A DNA stretch of 64,000 bases from Pagrus major (Eukaryota; Chordata; Actinopteri; Spariformes; Sparidae): the NCBI RefSeq assembly GCF_040436345.1, contig NC_133237.1, positions 26,789,749-26,853,748 on the forward strand, in the 5' to 3' direction. Within the stretch, counting starts at the first letter, position 1; the number at the start of each line of letters is the position of its first letter. Below are positions 50,979 to 63,074 of the stretch, piece by piece. Under the pieces are notes generated by a model. It saw nothing but the letters and a program-made list of their open reading frames with translations, searched no databases and was not told the DNA's origin. The translations under genes and the position numbers were made by a program.

Positions 50979-51443
50979 ATGTCCGCCCCAGCTGAGGCTC
51001 TGGAGCAGCAGGACTTGGATAAGTTCTTCACCGTGTTTGACGGCTCTTCTTCGGAGGACGTGTCCCACGCCAGGCAGCTGTGGAGCTCCATGTCCCTCCT
51101 GCCGCCGCTGGAGTCCCGGCTGGTGTCGGCGGACATCCGCCAGAGGCTGCCGGTGTCCCGGCCGCAGCGCGGCAGCAGCACCGGCCCCAAACTCACCGCA
51201 CCTGTGCCGCCGAGCGTCCCCGCTCTCCGGCAGAGACGGGAGGAGAGACGGCGGTACGTGGCCATGGCCGACCAGAGGAGGGAGATCCTGGCCCTGCTGG
51301 GGAGGCAGAGGGAGCAGAGGATCCAGAAGGAGCTGATCTCTGTGGACTTTAAACCGAAGGTGAAGATCAGCAGAGAGAAAACAATGAAGCTACAACATTC
51401 AGACTGTGAGATGGACCAGGAGCTGGTCCGACAGCTGCAGTAG
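50979..51443 (+). CDS. hoatz: cilia- and flagella-associated protein HOATZ (C11orf88)-like
   Basis: A single uninterrupted frame of 154 codons from ATG (AAAATGTCC) to TAG. It resembles mammalian HOATZ: SSSEDVSHARQLWSSMSLLP matches the [20 protein letters not shown] region, VSADIRQRLPVSRPQRG matches the SSQRLPVARPRR region, and QRREILALLGRQREQRIQKE with LISVDFKPK matches [20 protein letters not shown] with ISLPYKPK (recalled human sequence). HOATZ is needed for motile cilia and sperm flagella; loss causes hydrocephalus and male infertility in mice. The fish protein is slightly short (human about 170-190 aa). I recall the mammalian gene having several exons, whereas no intron is seen here. The codon before AAA-ATG is GTG, so 50979 is the start. 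AATAAA stands at 51630. Confidence 0.8.
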   Translation: MSAPAEALEQQDLDKFFTVFDGSSSEDVSHARQLWSSMSLLPPLESRLVSADIRQRLPVSRPQRGSSTGPKLTAPVPPSVPALRQRREERRRYVAMADQRREILALLGRQREQRIQKELISVDFKPKVKISREKTMKLQHSDCEMDQELVRQLQ

Positions 51444-51629
51444 GACATACACATATATATAGAGGAACAAATATGTCAAAATTAAAAGCAGATTTAAATT
51501 AAAGTCTGTTCTGTCTCCAAACAGGAGAAACTCTCTCAAAATACCTGAACAAGTAACAAGGCAGACAGAAAACTATGGCTTCAGCCAAGGATTGTTTTCA
51601 TTTCAATTTCAATCTCTTTATTCTCTCTC

Positions 51630-51635
51630 AATAAA
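51630..51635 (+). terminator. hoatz: poly(A) signal of hoatz
   Basis: The AATAAA hexamer 187 bases after the stop codon is well placed for a short 3' untranslated region. Confidence 0.55.
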
Positions 51636-52699
51636 TAGATTAGTTGTCAGAAAATGGGGGAAAAATGTCATCAGTGTTTCCCAAAAAGGCCAAGATGACG
51701 CCTTTATACATGTGTTTTTTTAATTACGAAGATTAAAGTTTTGATTGCAAAGCGCATTTTTAGATTTAAATTAAATATTTTAGCATCACAAGCATTAAGG
51801 AGCACTCTTACTCCATGTTTATTAAAGACTGAATCATCCGATTGTGTTCTCGAAGTCTTACTGCTGTGAGCTGGAGCCGGTACGCAGCGGTTTGCTTCAA
51901 CCAGCGTTACATAACGTGAAGTGAAGCCTGTGTGGATATTCAAATACCAAATATCCAGTGGAGAAGGCCCAACCATAATAGGATAAGAAGAGGCCTGCTG
52001 ACTGTTGACTTTAGCTAATTTGGTTAAAGTTGTCAAAGCACAAAGAGCATACAGAAGCCCGTCGTCCATAAGGGCTCCTTAACCTCCAGTATCCATGTGA
52101 TTCACCCATAAGTGGCTTTAAAGTGATCCTCCACCTCCACTTCTGTGATGCCTGAAATAAGTTTATAGCTTCCCCACTGTTTAAGAATAGCACGTGATTT
52201 ACTTGATGGGAGCAGATGTATATTTAGATATATGTGACAGTTACTGGAACATACTAAAGATAGACGAAGAGCAGGAAAAGTGGATTATCTTTCTACATGG
52301 TGAGACTTTTACTGGCCACCTTAAAAGGTCAAGTGTGTAAGACTGAGGAGGATTTATTGGTAGAAATGGAACATCATATTTATGATTATGTTTCCTTCAT
52401 GCATAACTGCATGAAACTAAGAAACGCTGTGTTTTGGTCATCTTAAAATGAGCTTTTTACATCTACAGAGGGAGCAGGTCCTCTTCCATGCGGTCCACAA
52501 TGTTACACTGCCATTTTTACAGTAGCCCAGAATGGACAAACCAGAAACTGGCTCTAGAGACAGACTTTCGTGTTTTCCCAACCCAATCTTCAGTATAAAT
52601 GTACAGATAAAGTTCAATCTGAACGGGTTTCTTTATGTTGCAACTTTATGTTTGTTTATGATGAATTTTCTATTTCTCTCTCGTCACCACGCTGTGCTT

Positions 52700-53030
52700 A
52701 TGCTCTGCATAGGTTTAGGCACAAGAACCACTTGGTTAGAGTTAGGAAAACATCATGGTTTGGCTTTAAATACCTGTTCTGGTCCCCCAGGATCACGGAT
52801 GGAGATGGTCTGACTTCCCGTGAAAAATAGCTGGTTTCGGTCGCCACAAAAACAGGTGGAAATGTCTCCAGGTCTCCTTAAAAATATCCACCGGTGTGAC
52901 CCGAAAGGTGGCTAACAAACATTTAATGTGAATGTGATATGCCACATTTTCTACAGACGTCGACCCTGGACGTATCTGTGGTTTGCAGAAATGTTAACAG
53001 CTGACATTATATCCTGGGGACTGGGCGGGT
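52700..53030. repeat. dispersed repeat with CGCCACAAAAACAGGTGG block, copy 2
   Basis: GGTTTAGGCACAAGAACCAC, CATCATGGTTTGGCTTTAAA, TCGCCACAAAAACAGGTGG, AAAAATATCCACCGG, then GTGGTTTGCAGAAATGTTAA and a TCCTGGGGACTGG end. The order of blocks is the same as at 3885-4225. Confidence 0.65.
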
Positions 53031-54016
53031 AGAAAAAGACATCAGGGTGAATGTGGTCGAGAATAACAAACAAAACAATGTGTAATAATTCAAACTAACT
53101 TCAACGAAAGAAAAGACCAACAACTTACCTAACTCCCAAACATAAACAGGAGAAAAAGGAACCAAAAAGCTGGGGAGACAGGAGTTAAGCCAGCATTGGC
53201 AGGTACCATTTTAAATTTGGCTCCATCAGTCTCCTAGCCAATCAGTAGCCACTTCCTGCAACTTATAGATCAGGGAAACAGGGTGACAGCACCACCTTCA
53301 GACAGGGATTGTGAACGGCACAACAAAACACAACCACCTCACTCAAATACAAATGATTGCTGCGTTCCAGGTGACGTTGGAGGTTTGAATTTCCAAGTTG
53401 AAACTTCTGACTTCCAACCTCAAAGTGTTCCAGGTGCGAGACGCCAAAAGTGAGCAAAAAACTTCAACAAAATGATGTCAGCAGTGCAGCCTCAGTGCAT
53501 TATAAACAGCCTTTTATAAACACTGTGGTCTACAAACACACCCTTTCCCTTTTGAATTGGTGCTGGTGCTGCCATTCTTATGTGACGTCAGATAACAAAC
53601 ACCTGGTTGCAAGGAATGGGTGAGGGGAGGAGTATTCAGTTGGTTGCAATCTGCAACCTCTTTACTAGATGTCCCTAAATCCTAAATACTTAAGCCAAGC
53701 TGAGACCTCTTAGATAATTTAGGAACTGAGGCCAAGTCAAGGAACATTTATGCATTACAGATTTAGTCTCAGAATAAAAGAAAAATAGGACATTTTTAAG
53801 ATGCACTTTAAAGACGCTGCTCCATAGTCAGGTGTTAAAGCAGCATATCTGCCAGCACCAGACTCCAGAAAATAAAAGTGAGGCGTGATTTAACAGATCC
53901 ATTTCCATCATTCATTTATAAAAATATTTAAGGCTGGTGTAATGATAACTATTTGCCATAAGATGTCAGTGAAAACTCATTAATGGATTTCTCTTGATAC
54001 AGAAACCAGAGAGAGA

Positions 54017-54018
54017 GT

Positions 54019-54049
<31 letters not shown>

Positions 54050-54050
54050 A
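54017..54050. repeat. (GT)n microsatellite
   Basis: A GT dinucleotide array with one interruption. Confidence 0.95.
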
Positions 54051-56124
54051 GGAGATGATACTACTAGAAGGCAAAGACTCAAAATTAAATACAAATAAAA
54101 GGTATAAAACTGAACTGGTTGTTTACCTTCTGCTACAATCAGCGTCTCTGATCTGTTTACTCCTGAGCTGAACCTCGACTGTCTCCACCTGATAATTCAC
54201 TGTGAAATCCAGAAACTGTGGCTGCGGTTGGTGCGAGATATCTCAGCCCAGCAGTCTCTTTTCTCAGGGGTGGAAACAGATCGCTGTAATATCTGCACGC
54301 CAGCTGCTCCTCGCTCAGTTTGCTGCACTTCATCACTGCTCAGATGAGACACGCAGCTCTGAGGGAGTATTATGGTCAGTGGGAGCTGATGTTCCTGATA
54401 TTTAACTGACATTTCATACAGAGCCTCGGGAGACTTCAGCGTCTGATACAGAGCTGATCTGATGAACCTTCAGCTGCACAACGTGGACAACATGTTGCTT
54501 AGAGTCCAGCAGTGTCTCTGCTTTGAGCTTCATGTTTAAAGACTGCACACGTTTTTAAAGGATACATCAAGCAGACAAGTCGAATGTTCAACTTGATTTA
54601 ACAAGAAGTCGAGTTTGATGTTTTTGACACTGAAATTAAAAACAAGTTTAGATTTCGTTCATTTTTCATTGGTGTCAGATTATTTATAACATAATGGTGA
54701 TAAACACTGGTTGGAGGAGGTCCCTGTGAATTGTTACCCTGGGCCCCAACAGACTGAAGAAGCTCGACTCTCAATACTTTAACCTCCTGTCTGTGGCTCT
54801 CAGCTCTAAGCCCACTGGTTGCTACTTGACAGGTAAATCTTAAAAAACAAGTATGTGGTTTCATATGGCTTAGAAAGTGGTATACGCACATTTCAAGCCC
54901 TTTTTTTGTGCATGCACGGTGTTTATAAATGAGGCCCCTAGTCCGGACCAGGTTTAGTTACCATGGTGATCCAGAAAGGTTAAAAGAGATCCACATCAGT
55001 GACAAATAAAACTCTGGCTTTGAGCAGAGGTGATGAATGGTATAAAGGTTTATCACATCAAGTTACTTTTCATCAAATCACTTTTTACTTTATCATAATT
55101 TAAAATCTAGCAGTGAGTGCATCGGTGTAGTTTCTGACATCTTCCCCCCTCAGGGACCTGCAGAGAATAATAAAGATCAGGCGGAAGAAATGAAAAAAAA
55201 CCTGTTGATCACGAACATTTAATTCCCAAACTGTCACCGCAACAATGCCCCTGTAATTAAAATGGATGTGTGTGTGTGTTTGTCTACCAGTGCCGGCCAT
55301 TACTCTTTATATCACGGTGGGGCAGCTGCTCTGCCAGCCGACATCTACAAGAAAAACACATTTACTGTCATTTATTCTGTCTTTTATTAAGTAAAGTTTG
55401 GCATCAAGTCCTGTGTGTGTCAAACAGATGCACACACACACACGCACACATCAGGTATTCAGACAGCCATCTGAGAGGCTCGGCACAATCAGCTGCATTT
55501 GTTTATACAGAACAAACACACACACGTTTGTACCTCTGTGTTCGCGAGGACTCTTATTTACATAATGTATTTCCATTCTTTCCTTATCTCGAGGAAACCC
55601 GACAAAATGTCATCAATTCACAAAAATGTCCTCACAGTCGAGGTCTGAAGCTCGACACAGAGGCCCAGCACACACACAGGCGGACAATCAGTCTCTTTGG
55701 TGTGGACTCAATTGATTCATTTGGCTCTGAAGGGAGCGTTTGTTACTCGTTAATGTCACCGACAGAGGACTCTGATTAACACACTGACATTTCTCTCCAT
55801 TTAGATGAGGGAAATTTGGCCAATGCATCCAAACATTGTGCCTTCAGCGGCTGAATAATATTACAGATTACATTCCGGGGGCTGTTTAAACCTGAAGATT
55901 TCAAAGTTTTGGTCCACACAAAAGTAAAAGCTCTGAAAGCTCCTTATAATTATTTTTATTGACTTTGAATCAAAAGCTGACTGCCAGGCCAGAGACCACT
56001 GTTCAAGATGCAAAGGTGGGCCTACAGAGTACAGGCTCTGAAATGTACTCAGAGTATCAGAGTAAAAAGTCTCCCTCTGAAGGACATTTGTGGTCAAAGC
56101 TAACTGAAGCTCACGTCTTATTAA

Positions 56125-56200
56125 TATAACGCACCACAAAGATAGTTGATTGTTGAGTCTCATTCCCAGGACGTCAAATGGCCACATGTTGGGTTGGAAA
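56125..56200. repeat. fragment related to the 45172-45323 inverted-repeat element
   Basis: GATTGTTGAGTCTCATTCCC AGGACGTC followed by TGTTGGGTTGG matches the interior of the element at 45.2 kb; the termini are not preserved. Confidence 0.5.
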
Positions 56201-57342
56201 AGCGTCCCGGGCAGCAACAAAGTGAGAAAACAAGAAACTCTCTGCAGATACGAGACACTAACACGCCTTTTCTCCCCATTCCAGCCTCCCTCTCTGTCTG
56301 TTTACACCTTCTTGCGTCTTTTATCATCTTTATCATTGGTTGTGGTCCGGCTTGTAAACATCCAGATTTTAAATCATAAATATCAAACATGTTTGATATT
56401 ATCGGGGCGGAGTCTGTGAGCAGGTCAGGAGGCTAAAGACTGGATCTGTAAACCCCTCACATTACCTGATAATCTGTGCTGAACTGCATGCTAATTTTAA
56501 AGGTTTTTTTCTGCCCCCTCGTGGCCAAACTTTGATAACTGCAGCTTTAAATTTATATAGCGAAATATCTTTTATCTGCCTGAATCCTCTCCCATCAATT
56601 TTTGGATTTGGACTTTTTTTCTTCTTCACCCACATATAAAACACTTTCCCTTCGTGTTTTGACCTCTCATGCTCATATGTGGTTAATAATACAACACTTA
56701 AAGCATCAAAGGGCTGCTCCCTGATGCAACCTCACAGAAATAGTCCAGTTAAGTAGCCGGTGAGGCCCTTAAAACTCTGTAGGGTCCAGACTGTTGGTCA
56801 GAGAGGCACTGTGGGTCAATGTTCGGGGTTAGGTGTGTGTGTGTTAACAGACGTTTCTAAGATAGATGCTCGTTTCATGTATTTTTAATAAAAATGCTCA
56901 CTTATGTAGCAGCCTCAGATATCTAAGCATGTAAAGGCTCTGAGACCGGCCGGGAAAATAAAAAGTATCATGTTCAGTCAAGGGTGGTAAAAAATCAGAA
57001 GCAGGCAGGCTGCAGGCGAACTGATCCAACAGGGGATCAGGCCAGAGAGAAGTAGTATTAAAAGAAAATGGATGGACCACTAAGGTAGAAACACAACAGA
57101 CAAGTTTGCAGAGAATTAATGGAAGTGAGTGATGAGGAAATGGGAACAGGTGTGCTGGTGGGCAGGGTGAGGACAGGTGATGAGGAATGGCAGGAACACA
57201 GGGGTTACTGCAGGGCGGAGGTGGGGCCGAGTCATTGTTTTGCTCGAGTCAAGATGGGCGAGTTTCAAGCCCCGAACTTTGATTTACGAGCTCTAAACAA
57301 GCAATAACGCGCTCTTTACACACAACAACAGGGCCTCAACTA

Positions 57343-57458
57343 ACTGTTCTCTGTGCAACTTCAAATGTCAAACAAAGCCGGAAGTTGTTGCGTCTCCATC
57401 TGTTATTTTTGACCCACTCGTCAGTGACGTAACCGTAGTTCTTCATGGACATGTGGAA
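57343..57458. repeat. sequence shared with 62513-62676, left flank of two MITE copies
   Basis: TGTGCAACTTCAAATGTC, AACAAAGCCGGAAGTTG, TGTTATTTTTGACCCACTCG and CAGTTCTTCATGG (here GTAGTTCTTCATGG) appear in the same order in both places, each time directly before a TTAAAGGAAAAGTTCACCC end. The larger unit has therefore been copied as a whole. Confidence 0.75.
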
Positions 57459-57744
57459 TTAAAGGAAAAGTTCACCCAAAAATGAAAGTCCAGTCATTAT
57501 TTCCTCTCCTGATGGAAAGTCAGGTGAAGTTTCATAGTCCACGAAACTTTTCTGGAGCGTCACAGCAAAACAGCGTTGCAGCATTCTCCTTAAGTAGCTT
57601 GGGACTTGTTTAAGAAACGTAAAGAAACAACCAAAAGAAACATAAATTGGCTGATAAACCAGGTCACCAGAAGCCCCCGAGATCCCAAATCCGAGGGAGG
57701 AGATGGTGACTGGATTTTCACTTTTGGGTGAACTGTTCCTTTAA
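57459..57744. mobile_element. complete 286-bp non-autonomous inverted-repeat element (TTAA borders)
   Basis: The left end TTAAAGGAAAAGTTCACCCA and the right end, read on the other strand, TTAAAGGAACAGTTCACCCA are near-perfect inverted termini of about 25 bases, with TTAA at both outer edges. The interior contains GATGGAAAGTCAGGTGAAGT, TTCTGGAGCGTCACAGCAAA and TGCAGCATTCTCC. There is no coding frame. The TTAA borders would fit a piggyBac- or Kolobok-like transposase, supplied in trans. Confidence 0.8.
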
Positions 57745-60117
57745 GTCTTGTCTTGCTGGGAGTGGAGCCTTAACTTACTTAACACACAAGTCAACAGACT
57801 CAAGACCAAAGAAGACACAAGTCACTGGTGGTAAAGATGAGGTTTTTTTTATTTTGTCAAATCGAGTCTTAAGTCATCAAATTTGAGACTTGAGTCTGAT
57901 TTGAGTCCAGGTCACGTGACTGTGTGTGTGAAGTGTCAGGGTCTGAAGCGACAGCAGAATACCAACATGTGAGACTAGAAATTTGTTGACTCTGAGACGC
58001 AACAAGTGTTTGCCAGTTAATATGAACACACACCTGCATACGTCAGCGCGCTGGAGTGTTTTATTTGCTCAGGAAGGAGAGGAACACTGAGGATATTTAT
58101 GGATCTGTCTCTGGCGTCTGTGACAACCTGTTGTGTAATACAAGAACAAAGATGCATGAAAAAACACAGTCAATGACAATAAACTGGAGAGGGACACAAA
58201 TCACAGCGACGCGCAAGCTTTTCCGAAGACAAGTCCCTGAGGCTGAGTTTAAAGGGAGGTGATATACAACTGTCTCCTCTCCAGTAAAAGCTGCGTACCC
58301 AGCGGGATGTTTTACAGTTGATAAGTACCAGGAGCAGTCTTGTAAAAGGTTCCACTTTTAATGAACAAGCTTCGTGGCCGCTCTCTGACTTTCAAACATC
58401 CTTTGGGATTCACCAGAATGGTCTCAAAGCTGCGTTAAACCCGCTTCACTGCTGGGTGTTTGATCGGGCAGCCTCACCGTACCTGCAGAGAGCTGCTGCA
58501 GCTCAGACACACTCAGGCACTAACATATTTTACTGCTAATAAAGAGACGTCGTTCAGCTTGTTTTTCTTCTCCTTGTTTCTTGGCTCAAGTGGAGTGAAA
58601 CTGGCTTTGACAAGAAGCTCTCCTGCCTGGTTCGTCTGAACAAATCAACAGCTTGTTAACATGAGAGTTAAATGTTTAACGAGGTCTTTCCTGAGCTTTG
58701 TCTCAGGTTTTTAATTAACTTCTAACTTTAACAAACTGCCTGAACGTAACCTTGAAACCGTAGGTGTCCTGTTGGCCCATCATGCAGTCAGCTCCGTGGA
58801 CTGCAGGTGAGCTAACAAGCTCGCTAATGGTCAGTTAGCTTAGAGAGCTGTTGTTTAAAAATAATATTATGTATAATGTTGAGCAAAATACCAGAGCAGG
58901 AGTAAACACAACGCTATGTGACTGACCAGTGATTGGATTGAGACATCAACCGATGCCCGTTCTATTTTACCAAGTAAAATATTAATTTGCTTTGCAGCCT
59001 GGCAGTTAAGAAATGGGGACATTTCTCAGGACGGGCCACCAAAAATGAGGACGTATGGTCACCCTGGAGTAAAGTCATTATGTAAACGAGCTTCCAGAGC
59101 CAAACATTTCACAAAGACGTCCAGATTCATTCCTGTTTTCTCTTTAAGTTGGTAAAAAAAAGTGGAATTTAGATTCTTTCCTCTCTTTTCTGTTGCACAT
59201 TAGGCTGATATCAAGACTTTTAACACTCCTGTTTATTATTTCCTCTTAATAATGAAACATCCAGCTCCACTGATCACATTCATAAAATATCCTTGTTAAT
59301 GAAAAGGCATTGATCAGCCTGAGCAGCAGAGGTGAGTCTGAGGTGAAGGATGGCAGATCAATTCATGAAAATAAAGCCTATTGATCGCTGGGATGTCCCA
59401 TTAGAAATGAATTGTATCATTATAAACGCCTCCTGCTTTTCTGATGCAAACAAATAACCAGTTTCCTTCTTCTGCTTCTTATTGTGAACATTTTATTTGT
59501 ATCACTGATGTCAGATTCACAACACAATACCCTGTGACGTATCTCCGCCCACTCTGTGTTGAATAAAAGCTCCTGTTTAATACGGGGCTGATATTAATAG
59601 AGAAGGTCATACAGTGAGCTGTTTGTACTGACTGAAAAATGCAGGTCCACCTTGAGATGAAGCATTACTATCATCAAGCCCCATTAAGCCCCCGAGCAGC
59701 ACAGAAATATGCATCTAATGTACTCTCCAAGGACTGAGACTGGGCCGTAGCTCCTTTAGTGCCAAACAAGAGGAGTTCATGTCATTATTTCTGAGGCTGT
59801 ACGAGTGTATCAGACGTCAGCGAGGACGGTGCTGTGACGTTTTTACCCACATCTCATCAAATATGTGACTTTTTGCAATAATTTAAAGCTGCAGCGAATA
59901 GTTATTTTGTATTAAGAATTGATAGGTAACTTGATTGGACACGTTAGGATCTACGGCCCCCATCATAGACACGTCGAACTGACCTCGGGCAGGATCCTGA
60001 ACCTAAATTTGCTCCTGATGTCTGTGTGAATGTCTGAGCACAGAAATATCACCGGGCGCTTTTGGACAGGAAGTGCTTCGTCGCTCCTGATGAGCAGGTC
60101 GACACCTTGCATGGCAG

Positions 60118-60205
60118 CGTCTGCCCTCAGTGTGTGAATGTGTATGTGACAAGTGTTGTAAAGCGTTTTGAGGAGTTACTAGAAAAGTGCTGCATGAATG
60201 CAAAT
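60118..60205. repeat. inverted fragment of the 45630-45800 dispersed repeat
   Basis: GTGTGTGAATGTGTATGTGA, GTTGTAAAGCGTTTTGAGGA and AGAAAAGTGCTGCATGAATG form the reverse complement of the 45.7-kb pattern. Confidence 0.6.
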
Positions 60206-62362
60206 CTGTGTAGCACACTGAGAAATCCCTGGTGCTGTCTGTGGTGCTGAAGTCACACACAGGTTTCTAATGTCTGTTGGTTTGTCAGCAGGATTACACA
60301 GAAACTACTGAACGTGAAACTTGGATGGAGACATTTTGTTGTGGATCAGGAGGCGTTAAATGTTAAATGTTTAGGAAAATGATCTGTTCTCACTTTTTCT
60401 ATGACTGCTCGGTTTGGTTACCTGAACATCCGGGACAAAAACCACCGGAGCCATATTGTGAAGGTGGCTGGTAAAGGTAACCCTGCTCTATCTGCACATG
60501 TAATATTGTATTTTAGAAATTGTTTTGTTGTCCTATTGTGTGTATATTCAATGTACAGGAAACATTTTTATACTTTTGTTTTTTGTATTTGCGTGTTTTT
60601 TTGTATCTTGTGCCCCTGACTGCAAATCAAGTTTCCCATTTTCCCACATTGTCGTTAACTTCTCAGGGAATACTGCATGAATGCTGATGAATATATCTGG
60701 ATGTAGCGGATTTAAATTTTTTTTGTATGTGATATTGGATTAGGCTTGATTGAATAAAAGGGGACTGTTCTAGTTGCACCTTTTTCTCAATAATATTCTT
60801 TAAACTATATACCATAATAAATACTTTCTTCTCTTCCTAATTATTGCCTGTACTTTATAGTAGTAGTAGATTTACTACTACTACTGACAGCTCTTTCACT
60901 GAAGATGTTCATTAAACAGTGACTTTGTAGACTATAATTCACCAGGATTTGATTTACTTGTGGTTTCAAAGTGATGAATATATTTGGACATTGTTGAGGA
61001 TGAAAAACGTCTTTATTACAAACCCTGCAATAACATATTTGGTACGACTTCTCACTGCAAACCTTCTCATTCGTGATCTGAAGCTGCACCTTCTGAACTA
61101 CAAACAACCTACAACTGAACTAATGCCGGTTGGAAAGAGACCCAGTTTTCAACCAGACATCCACGTTGAAATCCCGGTCGGTGCTCGCTGTGAGGAGCGA
61201 GAGGATCATAGAGACAATCTGCTGCCTGTTGTGTTTCTATAATATTCTGTTCATTCAGCAGAATCTGTTCTCCCAGGAGGCGTCTGCTCTGTGACAAAAT
61301 ATCACAGAGGACACATGACTACAGATACAGTTCATCTCTTCATCTGGCTTCATTTTGAAAACATGGACTTCATAAAGTGGGTCATCTATTACGCAATGGT
61401 GACCGAACCGACTGCCAGTTTTGAAGGAGATTTGACGTCTGCTTGAAGAGAAGCAGTCCTTCGGTGTGATGGAAGTGTTGTGTTGATGGTGACAGCTGGA
61501 TAAAACATCTCTCATATTATATTTAAACTACAAAACCCAACAGAAAAGTGTCTCTAGTATCTAGTTTCCTGTCCTGCCGCCTTCAGTGTCGGTCAGTCAC
61601 AGCTCTGAGTGTTGTAATGAGGAACGATGCTGCGTCTCTCCTTTGTTATAAATCGTCCGTCTCCTTTTACAACAGCCGGCGATGCAGTGAAACAGAAGCT
61701 TCAACCGTCAGCTCGTCTTCCCACTCTGCATCTCCGCCGCCCATTACAGCTCATAGAGTCCATTCATCACGAGTGTGTGTGGAGATATCATGGATCAAAG
61801 CGAGTGTAGTTGGCATGTCTGGAAGGGATGGGAGGGAGAGGAATCCATAACTGCAGGTCAGCGCTGAGTTCGATTCATCTTCACACAGAGGCCTCTGCAA
61901 ATCAAAGAAGTTCAGGTGGCAGCGCTAATTTATCTGAATTATTCATGCTGCAAATTATGATTTCATGCACTCATATTAGTAATTTGCGCCCTCACATCGC
62001 TTAATTAATTTGCTTGAATTAATCATTTGTGTCCAGAAATGGCCGTGGAGGTTATCTCACGAGGTTAACAGCCAAAATCTAAAGTTTATCCACGTATCTC
62101 ATCTCTCAGTGCTCGCTCACTTTCCAACTCATCAGTTGTTATTTTCAACTTTCAAATGATTGATCCAATACTTTTCTTAAAACAGCAGGACACTCCAGTT
62201 TTTATCAAATGTTTCTGAAACATTGGGACTAGTTTCAGCGGCGGATTCATCTACATTTGGTTCTCTTGTGAGTATTTCCAGCAGCAGCGTGGTTGAACTG
62301 ATTGCAGCCACCTAGATTAGCTGTTGTTGCTAACTGTACGAGGATCCACTCTCAGGAAACCT

Positions 62363-62676
62363 TAAAGGAACAGTTCACCCAAAAATGCACTCAAATCCAA
62401 AGTCTTATAACTTTTTCCTCATTTTCTTCATAGTTCTCTTCTGCGACTTGACTGGACGCTACTGGATTAGTTGAAACAAAGATGAGCTGGGAAATTAAAG
62501 AAACAGTTCACTGTTCTTTGTGCAACTTCAAATGTCGAACAAAGCCGGAAGTTGCTGCATCTCCGTCTGTTATTTTTGACCCACTCGTCGGTGGTTTAAC
62601 CTCAGTTCTTCATGGTTTTCTCCTGCAGCTTGATTGGACGCAGGTGGATCAGTTCACACAAAGTGGATCTGGGGAA
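62363..62676. repeat. rearranged repeat segment left of the 62.7-kb element
   Basis: A left terminus CTTAAAGGAACAGTTCACCC at about 62363 has no matching right end nearby. The stretch after 62513 is the shared flank described at 57343-57458, extended by about 50 bases (TTTTCTCCTGCAGCTTGATT GGACGCAGG) absent from the other copy. Confidence 0.65.
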
Positions 62677-63074
62677 TTAAAGGAAAAGTTCACCCAAAAA
62701 TGTAAATTCAGTCTTTATCTCCTCCCTCCATGCTGATGGAAAGTCAGGTGAAGTCTTGTAGTCCACAAAACAGGGTTTTCTGGAGCTTCACAGTAAAACA
62801 GTGCTGCAGCGTTCTCCTAAACAACTGATGTAAAAAGCAGAAAACGTTACGTCTGGAGTAATCCAAGTCTCTGAAGGACCCAACATGCACCCGCTTCAGA
62901 CGGGGTGCACACAAACACTTTCAGCTTAGCTACAGCAAAGATCTCAGCTTTAAAAAGGATGTAAATAACGTCTTTTCACAGGGAATGCTTAAACACTGTT
63001 TTGCTGTGAAGCATCAGCATGGAGGTGAGAAGATGAGGGCTGAATTTTCATTTTTGGGTGAACTGTTCCTTTTA
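62677..63074. mobile_element. 398-bp copy of the TTAA inverted-repeat element
   Basis: The left end TTAAAGGAAAAGTTCACCCA is at 62677 and the right end CATTTTTGGGTGAACTGTTC CTTTTAG closes near 63074. The outer right border reads TTTA instead of TTAA. The interior is longer than at 57459-57744. Confidence 0.75.

Noticed and set aside
50867-51454. 195-codon minus-strand frame opposite hoatz
   Set aside because: Cys/Arg/Ser-rich shadow of the GC-rich hoatz coding sequence, with no recognisable family. The plus-strand frame matches HOATZ and has the promoter on its own side.
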